A DNA stretch of 64,000 nucleotides from CAIQPV01 sp963719855. GTDB taxonomy: Bacteria > Pseudomonadota > Gammaproteobacteria > Burkholderiales > Gallionellaceae. The stretch is taken from NCBI GenBank assembly GCA_963719855.1, contig CAVRDK010000007.1, forward strand, positions 1 to 64,000, read 5' to 3'. The position numbers and the translations under genes were made by a program. The stretch's first letter is position 1; each line of letters starts with the position of its first letter. Below are positions 52,387 to 61,440 of this stretch, in pieces. Below the pieces are notes generated by a model. It saw nothing but the letters and a program-made list of their open reading frames with translations, had not been told where the DNA came from and did not search any database.

Positions 52387-54768
52387 TTACTTCTTATCAG
52401 GTACCTTACCGCCAAGGTCAGGTGCATTTGCATGCATCCAGCTTACCGCAGCATCGTAGTTATGCAGGATTGGCTTGCCATCCCACACATGTTCCTTCTT
52501 GTCTGCAATGTTAGGTACACCTTCCTTGTTCGTTTCATGGCAGGAGGCACACTTGAACGGACCATGCGATCCATCCGGGTTGTACTGTGCTGCCTGTTTG
52601 TAGGTAGTAACGTCAGTAGTAGGCGTTACCGGATAGAGACCATGAATCGATTGGTGACAGGATTGGCATGCCAAACCTGAATGGCCCTTGGAATAACGCA
52701 TGTTGCTATACTTGCCCGGCTGGTTGATCGGGTAAGCCACGCCACCTTGACCTTCGACATACGGTGCAGCGTGGCAATCCGCGCAATGCGGGGCGCCTGG
52801 CGACAACCAATAGTCACGACCATCAGTCGCGGCATCGTAAGGCACGGCAGTTGCACCGGTGGCACCTGCTGGCAGCTTCAGTGTTTTGACATCAACAGCC
52901 GGATTGGCAGACAGTATTGACACGCTGATGTCACCATCCTCATCCTTGCTCACCAACGGACCGTTGCCCTGCAGCGCAATAACGGCAATGTCAGGAACCA
53001 TACGTTTAGCTGCCCATGTCTTCAGAATACCCGATTGTTCTGGAGTATCTTCACCTTTGCTGTTGAGTACAACCTTCGGATCAAGGTACTTGGCCTTCAA
53101 TTCGTCGGTAGTGATGCCTATGGCAGCGGCAATTTCATCCAGCGATTTATTGCGGATAGTTGTGCCTGTTTGTTTAAAGGCATTGGTCAGGTTGTCACGT
53201 TGATAAAGTTCGCGAGACAGCTGGCTATGGCAGTTGGTGCACCACAGACCCTTGCCACCCTTGTCATTCCCGATTTTGGATACATTGTCCTGCAACCACT
53301 TACCAATGGAATTCAGGTGTTCAGGAGTCTCTGCGCCATCCTTGTCCTTGTTCCGGTTAGCATGGACATCGCGACCGACGAAACAGCCACCTGCCGCATC
53401 GCGGTTATCGCCTTGGGCGTAGTTGTTTTTACCCTCTGGTGTGATCGGATAGTTAGCCATTTTGCCATCCTGACGGTGCGCCGGGTGACAGCCTTGGCAG
53501 AGACCAGTGCGGCCATCCGAGTCGGGCATTGGCTGCTTGGTTTGGTGAACCGTATGCATGGCTTGGGTCAAAGCTTGAGGCTTAACTTCTTTGCCGGTTC
53601 TCGGGTCTTTGAAAGGCTTGGACTGCAGCACACCGATAACGTTGTCGGCATGGCACTTCTGGCACAGTACCGGGTCACGGCCCAGACGGTTATCGAGCGA
53701 CCGGCTATTAGCATTGTAATTCTTCAAGAAACTGGTACCGGCCTTGTCGTCATGCATTTCCATAATGGAAATAGAAGTCGCCTTCAGGTTGGCAATCCAG
53801 TCACTTGCGCCAAGTCCTTTCCAGAATTCACGCTCTTGTTTGTAGAGATTGAATTTGTCGCCATTGGCTGTCTTGTTGCTGTGGCAGTTTGCACAGTTAG
53901 GAATGTCGATAGGATTGGTACCAACAAAACGAACCGGCTTACCCGAATGTGAATCGATGACTGGCGCGCCAGTCTTCGCATCGACCATGCTCACCCATGC
54001 TTCCTGGAATGGCTGAATATCCGCCTCGGTCAGGGATAAAATATCGCCTGATGCGGCACGATCGCCGAATGGAGTCAATGGCAACCCGAGTGCGTCCCAG
54101 ATGCCTGGGTTGGTCAACACGATAGGCACATTGTCCAATACCGATGATTTGGTAAAGACAATAGTTCCTTTGTCGCCGGTGTAGTGGAGATGTCCACCCT
54201 TCATCGGACTAGGCACTGCGGCACCAGCCGGGCCGTTGTCACGAGGAACTGGAATCTGAACACCTACAAACAGCTTTTCCTTGTCGGCACTGGTTCCCTT
54301 AGGGTTGGTACCTTTCAGATCCTTATACACATACAGGTGAGAGAAGTAGGCATCGGCTACGTTTTCACCTTTAGTATATTTGCCGTCGCCGTTGATGTCA
54401 TAAGGCACATCCCAATATTTGAGCTTGCTACCTTCCGAGAAGGTGTTATCAATATGGCCATATTCCAGTTTAAAGCGCTTATTGCCATCAACCAGTACAG
54501 AAGGATCTGCGCTGTCGGCCTCTAGCAGTTCCGGGAACTTGCGCGCGCCTGTGGAGGTTTTTATGACCTGGCTTTGAATTGAGTTGTAGGGAGGAAGCAC
54601 ACAGCAGTAGGTAAAGTCAAACCCGGTGCAGTGCATGCCTAATTCATAGTTGATAGTTATGTTGTAATCATTTTTCGGCTTAGACGAAGCATTAAGCTCT
54701 TCAGCATTTGCGCAGCCTACTGCAAACGCCAAACCCAACACTCCCGCCACTAAGGCTTTTATATTCAC
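52387..54768 (-). CDS. Periplasmic seven-haem cytochrome c
   Basis: 793 residues, GTG start with AGGGGG seven bases ahead, and a signal peptide (ALVAGVLGLAFAVGCANA). Seven CxxCH haem sites: CANCH, CQKCH, CQGCH, CTNCH, CADCH, CQSCH, CASCH, spread through the C-terminal two thirds. The N-terminal ~250 residues have no haem but contain HCTGFDFTYCCVLPPYNS, with extra cysteines near the start. I do not recognise a characterised family. Downstream genes encode a PpiC isomerase and a thioredoxin, upstream ones a NapC-type anchor and a dihaem cytochrome, which suggests a periplasmic electron-transfer chain. Confidence 0.88.
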   Translation of the reverse strand: MNIKALVAGVLGLAFAVGCANAEELNASSKPKNDYNITINYELGMHCTGFDFTYCCVLPPYNSIQSQVIKTSTGARKFPELLEADSADPSVLVDGNKRFKLEYGHIDNTFSEGSKLKYWDVPYDINGDGKYTKGENVADAYFSHLYVYKDLKGTNPKGTSADKEKLFVGVQIPVPRDNGPAGAAVPSPMKGGHLHYTGDKGTIVFTKSSVLDNVPIVLTNPGIWDALGLPLTPFGDRAASGDILSLTEADIQPFQEAWVSMVDAKTGAPVIDSHSGKPVRFVGTNPIDIPNCANCHSNKTANGDKFNLYKQEREFWKGLGASDWIANLKATSISIMEMHDDKAGTSFLKNYNANSRSLDNRLGRDPVLCQKCHADNVIGVLQSKPFKDPRTGKEVKPQALTQAMHTVHQTKQPMPDSDGRTGLCQGCHPAHRQDGKMANYPITPEGKNNYAQGDNRDAAGGCFVGRDVHANRNKDKDGAETPEHLNSIGKWLQDNVSKIGNDKGGKGLWCTNCHSQLSRELYQRDNLTNAFKQTGTTIRNKSLDEIAAAIGITTDELKAKYLDPKVVLNSKGEDTPEQSGILKTWAAKRMVPDIAVIALQGNGPLVSKDEDGDISVSILSANPAVDVKTLKLPAGATGATAVPYDAATDGRDYWLSPGAPHCADCHAAPYVEGQGGVAYPINQPGKYSNMRYSKGHSGLACQSCHQSIHGLYPVTPTTDVTTYKQAAQYNPDGSHGPFKCASCHETNKEGVPNIADKKEHVWDGKPILHNYDAAVSWMHANAPDLGGKVPDKK

Positions 54769-54956
54769 GGAATACCCCCTTGATGTTGTTATTTCAAAAA
54801 AAACTCATACAGAACCAGCCAAGTGAGACACAATCACTGGTTAAGGCATACGATACTGCAAAATCGCCAATGCCTTGGCCAGCTTCCAACCCCCCTCCAA
54901 CACTCTATTTAAAGCCTACAACGGTGAAAATAAACAACTAAAATATAACAAAATCA

Positions 54957-55057
54957 ATACCCCTAAAGCAACATAATGATGCGATTAAGCTTTGAGTGTC
55001 TATAGCCAATATGGGCAATATTGGCATAGCTCATTAGGGGTATCTTTTAATACCCAT
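54957..55057. promoter_or_regulatory. Inverted repeats upstream of the heptahaem cytochrome gene
   Basis: The 416-base gap 54769-55184 has no gene. It holds a perfect 10-bp inverted repeat ATACCCCTAA (54957-54966) / TTAGGGGTAT (55034-55043), a CCAATAT/ATATTGG palindrome (55006-55024), and GGGTAT/ATACCC (55038-55055). Similar ATACCC half-sites occur upstream of sat. Candidate regulator sites; the protein is unknown. Confidence 0.4.
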
Positions 55058-55184
55058 TTTATAAGTCTACTGCAAAATTCCGCAATACGAACGAAAAATT
55101 ATGTTTGAAGGCAAAAAAGCGGAGAACAGGCAACCATTGCGTCAGTCGCTTCTAATGGCAACCTCACCCCATATGCCAAAATAA

Positions 55185-55814
55185 TTATTTCCCTCCTGGA
55201 TTATCCCCCTCATGTGACCGGGGCAGTTTATGCGCTATTCCTTTATGGCAATCAATACAAGTTTTCCCGGAGCCTGCCATTGCGGCCTCAGTATGCTTGC
55301 TGCTTGCATGCTTGTCTTGTGCATTCATATCCATCGAATCGAAGCTGTGGCAATTGCGACATCCGATCGAATCCGACTCCTTCATGCGCGCCCATTCGTC
55401 TTTTGCCATTTCCATTCGTTTGGCTTCGAATTTTTCTGGGGTATTGATGGAACCCACAATCTCTCCCCAAACATCCTGGCTTGCCTCAAGCTTGCGATAC
55501 ATCATTTTGAACCAATTCTTTTTCGGAACATGGCAATCTGAGCAGAGTGCTCTCACGCCCGCTTGATTGGAATAGTGAATGGTCTTTTTATATTCTTCCA
55601 GGTTCTCTCTCATGTCGTGGCAGGAAGTACAGAACTCAATTGAGTGAGTCACCTCAACTGTTTGCGTAAAGCCTCCAATGATGCCAGCCACAATCAACAA
55701 ACCTGCCAGACCAAACAGTGAACATCGGCAGAACGGATTACGCAATTTCTGCCAGAATCCCCCGGAACATTCTTTTTTAGGATCGGAACATTCTGTTTGA
55801 GTAGCCTTTACCAT
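55185..55814 (-). CDS. NapC/NirT-family tetrahaem cytochrome
   Basis: 209 residues: one N-terminal membrane helix (LFGLAGLLIVAGIIGGF) and four haem sites (CTSCH, CSDCH, CRNCH, CIDCH) in a periplasmic domain. This is the NapC/NrfH/CymA type that passes electrons between quinol and periplasmic cytochromes, in either direction. It precedes the seven-haem cytochrome gene and follows the dihaem gene, and probably couples them to the quinone pool. N-terminus Cys-rich (CSDPKKEC). Confidence 0.92.
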   Translation of the reverse strand: MVKATQTECSDPKKECSGGFWQKLRNPFCRCSLFGLAGLLIVAGIIGGFTQTVEVTHSIEFCTSCHDMRENLEEYKKTIHYSNQAGVRALCSDCHVPKKNWFKMMYRKLEASQDVWGEIVGSINTPEKFEAKRMEMAKDEWARMKESDSIGCRNCHSFDSMDMNAQDKHASSKHTEAAMAGSGKTCIDCHKGIAHKLPRSHEGDNPGGK

Positions 55815-55904
55815 TTCCCCACTTCTCCCCGAAATTACTCATTGCCGACTTCAACCCCTAATCAAAAGGGGAGTGCACGGTCTATAGTTTTAGTTTAGCT
55901 ACTT

Positions 55905-56534
55905 CTACTTGTTGATACTAGCGTAGTAATTGATAAGCGCGTCAACATCATCCTTGCTGAGGTCATCCATTTTTACCTTCATTTTTTTAGCGATTGGCCG
56001 CTTGCCGGTTTTGAATTCATCGAACGCCTGCTTAAGGTAAGGTATCCACTGACCCGCCGGCATACCGGCATCGTCTTTGGCAACTGTCCCACCTTCAGAG
56101 TGGCATTTTTCGCAGTTCATTTCGTGTATATCTTTACCCTTCGCTGCCAATGCCGGATCAAACTTTTGTTTGGCGCGGACAAATTTCTTTTTGGCAAAAT
56201 ACTCCGCCAGCTGCTTTATGTCATTGCCGCTCAGATCCTTGACCATTTTGCACATATCTGTTTTTGTACCCTTTTTGCTTCCAGACTTGTATTCAGTCTC
56301 GGGACAATTTCTTTCCTTATCCTTGTATGCCTTCAGATTGTTGACAAGAAATTCCTCAGAATACCCGCCTATGATTGGCACATCAGATTCGGTACTGGCC
56401 CCACCTTTGCCATGGCAGCTTGCACAGGTCTCGACCAGCTTGCCCACATCAGCCGCCCAAACACCGTTTATAAGAGAAAAATTGAATACAGCTACGCAAA
56501 CCAACAATGTATATTCGATATGTTTTTTCGTCAT
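55905..56534 (-). CDS. Dihaem cytochrome c (c4-like)
   Basis: 209 residues with a signal peptide ending near VWA and two cytochrome c folds, CASCHGKGG and CEKCHSEGG, the second with an axial Met in DDAGMPAGQW. Similar in plan to cytochrome c4, a soluble electron carrier to terminal oxidases. It lies 90 bases upstream of the NapC-type gene. Confidence 0.9.
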   Translation of the reverse strand: MTKKHIEYTLLVCVAVFNFSLINGVWAADVGKLVETCASCHGKGGASTESDVPIIGGYSEEFLVNNLKAYKDKERNCPETEYKSGSKKGTKTDMCKMVKDLSGNDIKQLAEYFAKKKFVRAKQKFDPALAAKGKDIHEMNCEKCHSEGGTVAKDDAGMPAGQWIPYLKQAFDEFKTGKRPIAKKMKVKMDDLSKDDVDALINYYASINK

Positions 56535-56762
56535 GATTTTAGACCTTCTTGCAGAACTATTTTTAAATCGAAGCGCAATGACAATTGATGTATGAATTCT
56601 AGCACCGAAAAGACTGCGCTTCCTAATTATTGCGGTAATTCCTCATATTTTTACCGCATTCTCCAACTCTTCAAAATCGTATCAGTTATGGTTATCGTCG
56701 ACTATCCGGACTCATTCAGTCCGTAACTCAAACCACCGACGTTGGTCAGTGAACGTCTAGTC

Positions 56763-57662
56763 TTACTCATGGACGGCCTGCTGCAACGCCTTGCGGATCG
56801 CCTCCGGGGAACTCATGATACTCATGAAGCTGTTATTGCCCATCATGGATAGGTCAGGGAAATCTATAGCGATGCGGAAACGAGCATAGAGCGCATAAAT
56901 GTCCTTACCGGAAACCAGCACTTCGTAGGGCAGGTGGGCAGTAGACCTGATGTCGCGGGAATCAATTACGCTCATGATGAATTTGTCGTCCATGTATTTC
57001 TGCGCTTCCGTGGCACCCTTCATGCCAACCCCGAACAGCATTTCCTGTTTGCCCGGAACTTCTACTTGGTAAACCTTACTCACACCGTTTTTGCCAGCCG
57101 CCAGTCCCTTCTCGACGGCTTTCACCGCTTCGTCATGGCTGCCGTAACTGGCCAACAGACTGGGTTCATTAAAGTATTCCATACCTATCGTGTAATGGTA
57201 TTTACGCGCAGCGCTTGCTGTCATGCCCTTTGCACCGAAGTCTTCCACCTTGCCCAACGCGGTTTCCAGCTTGGCGCGCACGTCTTTGAGGTCGCCCTTC
57301 ATCCGGTAGATATTGGCCATATAAACCGGGTTGGTATAGCTCACCTGGATTTCATTTTTGACCTTTGTCACAGATACCCGCTGAATCGCGCCGAAACCAC
57401 CGTGTTCTGAATTGGCGGCATTGCTCTTTAGTTCATCGCTGGTCACAACGATGACTTCCGCATCGGGGTAGGGAGAATAAGCGCCAACCACGGTAAATCC
57501 ATTGGCGGTCAGCGCCGTTTTTGCCGCCTCGGTTTTTTGTTCCAGCGTGCCAGGTCCTTTTGATCCCAATACGAAAGGCTTGAGTATTTCATCATCGGCC
57601 AATGCTTGGCCTGCGCCCAGCAGCAACATGGCAGCCAGAAATATGTTTTTCAATATGTTCAT
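56763..57662 (-). CDS. DUF302-like periplasmic protein
   Basis: 299 residues with a signal peptide (IFLAAMLLLGAGQALA). The early part LEQKTEAAKTALTANGFTVV and the late part HLPYEVLVSGKDIYALYARF recall DUF302-type domains, but the match is weak. No cysteine motif or haem site. AAAGGAA precedes the start. It heads the cytochrome row; its function is unknown. Confidence 0.6.
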   Translation of the reverse strand: MNILKNIFLAAMLLLGAGQALADDEILKPFVLGSKGPGTLEQKTEAAKTALTANGFTVVGAYSPYPDAEVIVVTSDELKSNAANSEHGGFGAIQRVSVTKVKNEIQVSYTNPVYMANIYRMKGDLKDVRAKLETALGKVEDFGAKGMTASAARKYHYTIGMEYFNEPSLLASYGSHDEAVKAVEKGLAAGKNGVSKVYQVEVPGKQEMLFGVGMKGATEAQKYMDDKFIMSVIDSRDIRSTAHLPYEVLVSGKDIYALYARFRIAIDFPDLSMMGNNSFMSIMSSPEAIRKALQQAVHE

Positions 57663-57760
57663 AGTCTTTCCTTTTTATTTATCATGAAAATAAAGGGGCA
57701 CCTCTAAAATCAATCCCCACGTAGGTTGACCTACAAAGCTATCAACTGTTTTCCCCAGAC

Positions 57761-58663
57761 TCAATCATCGTGCTCTTCGTACATCTCATCCTGTTCCGCC
57801 ACACGCCGTTCCACCGCTTCCTGTTCCATGCGCTGCACTTTTTCATGGTAGCGCACCATGCGTTTAGTGGCGGCATCCTGTTTTAGCGGAATGGTGTTTT
57901 CCCCGAACAGAATTTGCTTGAGAAAACGGAAGCCGAACAGCATCAGTTTAGTGTCGTCACCGAGGATGTCTATGGTCTCTTCCGTGTCCAGGTCGTAAAG
58001 TTCGTTGAAGCCTTCGCTCACCACAAAGCTGCGGAAACGGTCAACATCGTAGCAGACCATGAAGAAAAGCTGCAAGCTTGATTTCGACGGCTTGCCCACG
58101 CTGGGGCCGGAAGATTTCTTCTTGAGAATAAGTTGACGCCAACCGCGCGCCAGTTCGTCGTATTCTTCCGCGCCTTGCTCGATGCGGTACTCGTCTATGG
58201 TCAACTCTCTGGGTTCGTTATGCCCCAGACAGTGATCCTCTTTCACTAATGCGAAGGAATGGGTATCGGTGTATTCGTCCTGCTTGCGCATGGACAGCAA
58301 CGCCACCGGGTAATAGCGGCAGGAAGTCGGGCGATCCTGATACACGCTGCATCCTTCGGCAGTCATGAAGCGGCATGCCTTGCCATTCTCTATAGGACGC
58401 AACTTCACTCCCGCGATGCCGCCCTGCTCCATCTCATAAGGTACGGTATATTGCTGGAGGAATTCTCCGGACGAAAGGTTCAGGAGCTGTTTCAGACGCA
58501 GGATGTCGTAGGGTGTAAGCGAGATATCTATGTTGCTGCAGCAGACATTCCAACAAGCGATACCCTTACGGCAGAGGAACCGTATCGTCTTGTTACCGTC
58601 GCACATCTCGGGCACCACCGGGCTTTCGTGGAAAGGCAGGTCGGATGCCATGTAAGTGTCCAT
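57761..58663 (-). CDS. YkgJ-family cysteine cluster protein
   Basis: 300 residues. The cysteine cluster (CRKGIACWNVCCSNID, CRFMTAEGCSVY, RPTSCRYYP) is typical of the YkgJ zinc- or iron-chelating family. The C-terminal part is highly charged. It follows aprA after a terminator and may be expressed separately. The role is unknown; proximity to aprBA suggests help with Fe-S or metal supply, but this is inference. Confidence 0.85.
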   Translation of the reverse strand: MDTYMASDLPFHESPVVPEMCDGNKTIRFLCRKGIACWNVCCSNIDISLTPYDILRLKQLLNLSSGEFLQQYTVPYEMEQGGIAGVKLRPIENGKACRFMTAEGCSVYQDRPTSCRYYPVALLSMRKQDEYTDTHSFALVKEDHCLGHNEPRELTIDEYRIEQGAEEYDELARGWRQLILKKKSSGPSVGKPSKSSLQLFFMVCYDVDRFRSFVVSEGFNELYDLDTEETIDILGDDTKLMLFGFRFLKQILFGENTIPLKQDAATKRMVRYHEKVQRMEQEAVERRVAEQDEMYEEHDD

Positions 58664-58697
58664 TACTTTTTTTCCTTGGTCAGGTTATAAGCGGAAA

Positions 58698-58725
58698 AAA
58701 TCGGGCATCTCGCGATGCCCGATTT
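58698..58725 (-). terminator. Terminator after aprA
   Basis: Perfect 12-bp stem AAATCGGGCATC / GATGCCCGATTT with a 4-base loop; the A-run at 58695-58700 gives a U-run on the minus strand. It separates aprA from the ykgJ-like gene. Confidence 0.88.
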
Positions 58726-58753
58726 CGCCATTCAAACCTATTTACTCACCCGC

Positions 58754-60790
58754 TTAATGTGGGGCAGCGGCTTTGAACAGCTTGGACTTGTCAACCAAAT
58801 CTACATGCTTACGCTTGAAGCAAGTCCACTTGTGTGTGTTCTTGTCGTAGATCGAGTTAACGAAGCAGTGCCAGTTCTTTTCATCGACGAAGTTCTTGTC
58901 GGTGCGATAGTAGAAGCCAGGATAGCGGCTCTCTTCACGGAACTGGATGTGCTTCATGTGAGCTTCGGCAGTCAGGATGCGATGGTAGTTTTCCCAAGCG
59001 CGCAGCAGTTCGTGCAGGTCTTTCGCACGCATCTTCTTGGCGTCTTCCTTCAACATTTCCAGCTTCTCTTCTGCCACGGCAAGCATCTTGTCGTTGGTGT
59101 TGTAGTATGTTCCTACACCGGCAACGTACTCGTCCATGATCTTTTGCAGACGCATTTGCAGCATCTTCGGAACGATGTAGTTCGGGTTCACGTCGATAGC
59201 AGTGGAGTAGTCCTTGTGCTCAAGGAAGTTGCGTACTGGCTTGTAGATTTCTTCAGCCAGTTGTGCAGCCGGTGTGTCAAGTTCAACTTTCCAATCCTTG
59301 TTGTCGAGTGCGTACTTGATCATTGCCTTGGCAGCCAAACGGCCTTCAGCGTGCGAACCGGAAGAGAACTTATGGCCGGATGCGCCCACGCCGTCGCCGG
59401 CAGTGAACAGGCCCTTAACTGTGGTCATTGAACGATAGCCCCAGTTCCAGCCGCGCGGCAGGTGAGCTGGTACGCCTTCTTCTTCAGGATCAGCAGCAGT
59501 CGGTGCGCCAACGTCAGTTGGACCGGATACCCAGATACCGCAGCAACCGGAGTGAGAACCGAGCAGGTACGGCTCAGTTGGCATCAGTTCAGACATTTTC
59601 TTTTCTGGCTCGATGTTTTCACCAACCCAGATACCGCACTGACCGATACACATGTCGAGGAAGTCTTCCCAAGCTTCGGCTTCCAGATGCTTAACTTCTT
59701 TAGGAGTCAGCGTGTCTTTCAGCTTGGCGAGCGCAGTAACTGTGTCCATATAAATCGGGCCACGGCCTTCTTTCATCTCTTTCAGCATCAGGTGGTTACG
59801 CAGGCAAGAGGCGGGAACCGCAGCTTGGCCGTAAGGAGGATAGTCGTTCAACATCTCCTTGTTCTTGACCATGTAGTCTTCGCCGTATGCATTGGTAGCT
59901 TTGGCCTTGAACAACAGGAACCATGCGCCTACCGGGCCGTAACCGTCCTTGAAACGGGCTGGTACGAAACGGTTTTCCATCATAGTCATTTCCGCGCCGG
60001 CTTCAGCAGCCATCGCGTAGGTCGAACCTGCGTTCCATACTGGATACCATGCACGTCCTTGACCTTCACCCACGGAACGTGGACGGAACAGATTCACGCA
60101 ACCGCCTGCGGCGAGCATGATCGACTTGGCCTTGTAGATGTGAATGGTGTTGTCACGTACCGAGAAGCCAACTGCACCAGCAATGCGTGACGGGTCGTTC
60201 TTGTCGTTGATCAGCTTGACGATGAAGATACGTTCTTCGATACGGCTCAGGCCCAAGGCCTTCTTGGCTGCTTCAGCGACGATCCACTTGTAGGATTCGC
60301 CGTTGATCATGATTTGCCACTTGCCGGAACGTACTGGCTTGCCGCCGTCTTTCAGCGCAGGCAGACCTTCCTTGATGGAATCGGCACCGTCATGGCGCAC
60401 GCCGGATGCATCGGTCTTCCAGATCGGCAGACCCCATTCTTCGAACAGGTGTACCGAGTCGTCCACGTTGCGGCCCAAGTCGTAAGCCAAGTCGTCGCGG
60501 GTGATACCCATCAGGTCGTTGGAGACCATGCGTGCGTAGTCGGCTGGATCTTGCTCCGTGCCAATGTAGGTATTGATAGCGGACAGACCCTGCGCCACGG
60601 CGCCAGAACGATCCAATGCTGCCTTGTCGACCAGTTTAATCTTGAGTTCGGTGCCGGATTCAGCTTTCACAGCATCGGCCCAGCGCATCATTTCGTAAGC
60701 AGTGCCGCAACAGGCCATACCGCCGCCGATCAGCAGAATGTCGAGTTCTTCTTCGACGATTCGGGGATTTCCAAAAGTTCCTTCAGACAT
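58754..60790 (-). CDS. aprA: Adenylylsulfate reductase alpha subunit AprA
   Basis: 678 residues from ATG 60790, which has GGAGTGA eight bases ahead (the ATG at 60799 is too close). FAD-binding N-terminus (ELDILLIGGGMACCGTAYEM) and the conserved substrate region (VAQGLSAINTYIGTEQDPAD). In sulfur oxidisers AprBA forms APS from sulfite and AMP, with electrons leaving via a membrane partner (Qmo or AprM) that is not in the window. It follows aprB by 37 bases. Confidence 0.96.
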   Translation of the reverse strand: MSEGTFGNPRIVEEELDILLIGGGMACCGTAYEMMRWADAVKAESGTELKIKLVDKAALDRSGAVAQGLSAINTYIGTEQDPADYARMVSNDLMGITRDDLAYDLGRNVDDSVHLFEEWGLPIWKTDASGVRHDGADSIKEGLPALKDGGKPVRSGKWQIMINGESYKWIVAEAAKKALGLSRIEERIFIVKLINDKNDPSRIAGAVGFSVRDNTIHIYKAKSIMLAAGGCVNLFRPRSVGEGQGRAWYPVWNAGSTYAMAAEAGAEMTMMENRFVPARFKDGYGPVGAWFLLFKAKATNAYGEDYMVKNKEMLNDYPPYGQAAVPASCLRNHLMLKEMKEGRGPIYMDTVTALAKLKDTLTPKEVKHLEAEAWEDFLDMCIGQCGIWVGENIEPEKKMSELMPTEPYLLGSHSGCCGIWVSGPTDVGAPTAADPEEEGVPAHLPRGWNWGYRSMTTVKGLFTAGDGVGASGHKFSSGSHAEGRLAAKAMIKYALDNKDWKVELDTPAAQLAEEIYKPVRNFLEHKDYSTAIDVNPNYIVPKMLQMRLQKIMDEYVAGVGTYYNTNDKMLAVAEEKLEMLKEDAKKMRAKDLHELLRAWENYHRILTAEAHMKHIQFREESRYPGFYYRTDKNFVDEKNWHCFVNSIYDKNTHKWTCFKRKHVDLVDKSKLFKAAAPH

Positions 60791-60827
60791 ATCATTCACT
60801 CCAGTTTCGTTAAGAGGTTGCCTAATA

Positions 60828-61304
60828 TTATTTACGGCGAATCAGTTCTTCCGGCTTACCAGCGCGGTAGCCGCCCATCATGTCCTTGGTGAACAAGTTG
60901 TTAATACCCAGATCGGCCATCTTGGGCATTGGCTTGCTGCCGTAGGGATCAATCGATCCTTCAGAGGTGGTGCGAATCGGGAATTTGAAACGCTTCATGA
61001 CGCCATTGCGGAACTTGATGGTCCACATAATGGAATCTGAACCGCGCAATGGCTGCACCGATCCGCCCAGCGGCACGATGTCAGCATAGTGGCGCACTTC
61101 GATAGCGCTCTGCGGGCAAATCTTCACGCAGGAATAACATTCCCAGCATTGCTCAGGTTCCTGATTGAACGCCTTCATCGCATGGCCGGTTTCGGAACCG
61201 TCCTTGTCAAGCTTCATCAGGTCATGTGGGCAAATGTACATGCAAGCGGTCTTATCTTGACCTTTGCAACCATCGCACTTTTCGGTACGTACAAAAGTTG
61301 GCAT
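60828..61304 (-). CDS. aprB: Adenylylsulfate reductase beta subunit AprB
   Basis: 158 residues from ATG 61304 (GGAG eight bases ahead). Two [4Fe-4S] ferredoxin motifs: CDGCKGQDKTACMYICP and CWECYSCVKICP. The C-terminal extension (MKRFKFPIRTTSEGSIDPYG) wraps AprA. It passes electrons from AprA. Its promoter may be the -10 at 61385-61390. Confidence 0.96.
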   Translation of the reverse strand: MPTFVRTEKCDGCKGQDKTACMYICPHDLMKLDKDGSETGHAMKAFNQEPEQCWECYSCVKICPQSAIEVRHYADIVPLGGSVQPLRGSDSIMWTIKFRNGVMKRFKFPIRTTSEGSIDPYGSKPMPKMADLGINNLFTKDMMGGYRAGKPEELIRRK

Positions 61305-61384
61305 CTGTAAATCTCCATTAAAAAACACATTAAAAACAAATTAACAAACTCAATTTCTACCTACAACGCAAATCCGAACGGCGG

Positions 61385-61390
61385 ATTATA
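61385..61390 (-). promoter_or_regulatory. Putative -10 for aprBA
   Basis: TATAAT on the minus strand, 81 bases before the aprB start; the -35 (AGAACA at a 17-base spacer) is poor. It lies within an inverted repeat (GGCGGATTAT / ATAATCCGCC) that may terminate sat messages or serve as an operator. Confidence 0.4.
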
Positions 61391-61440
61391 ACAAAAAACG
61401 AACGTGCTGTTCTTATAATAATCCGCCTAAAACGCTTTCC

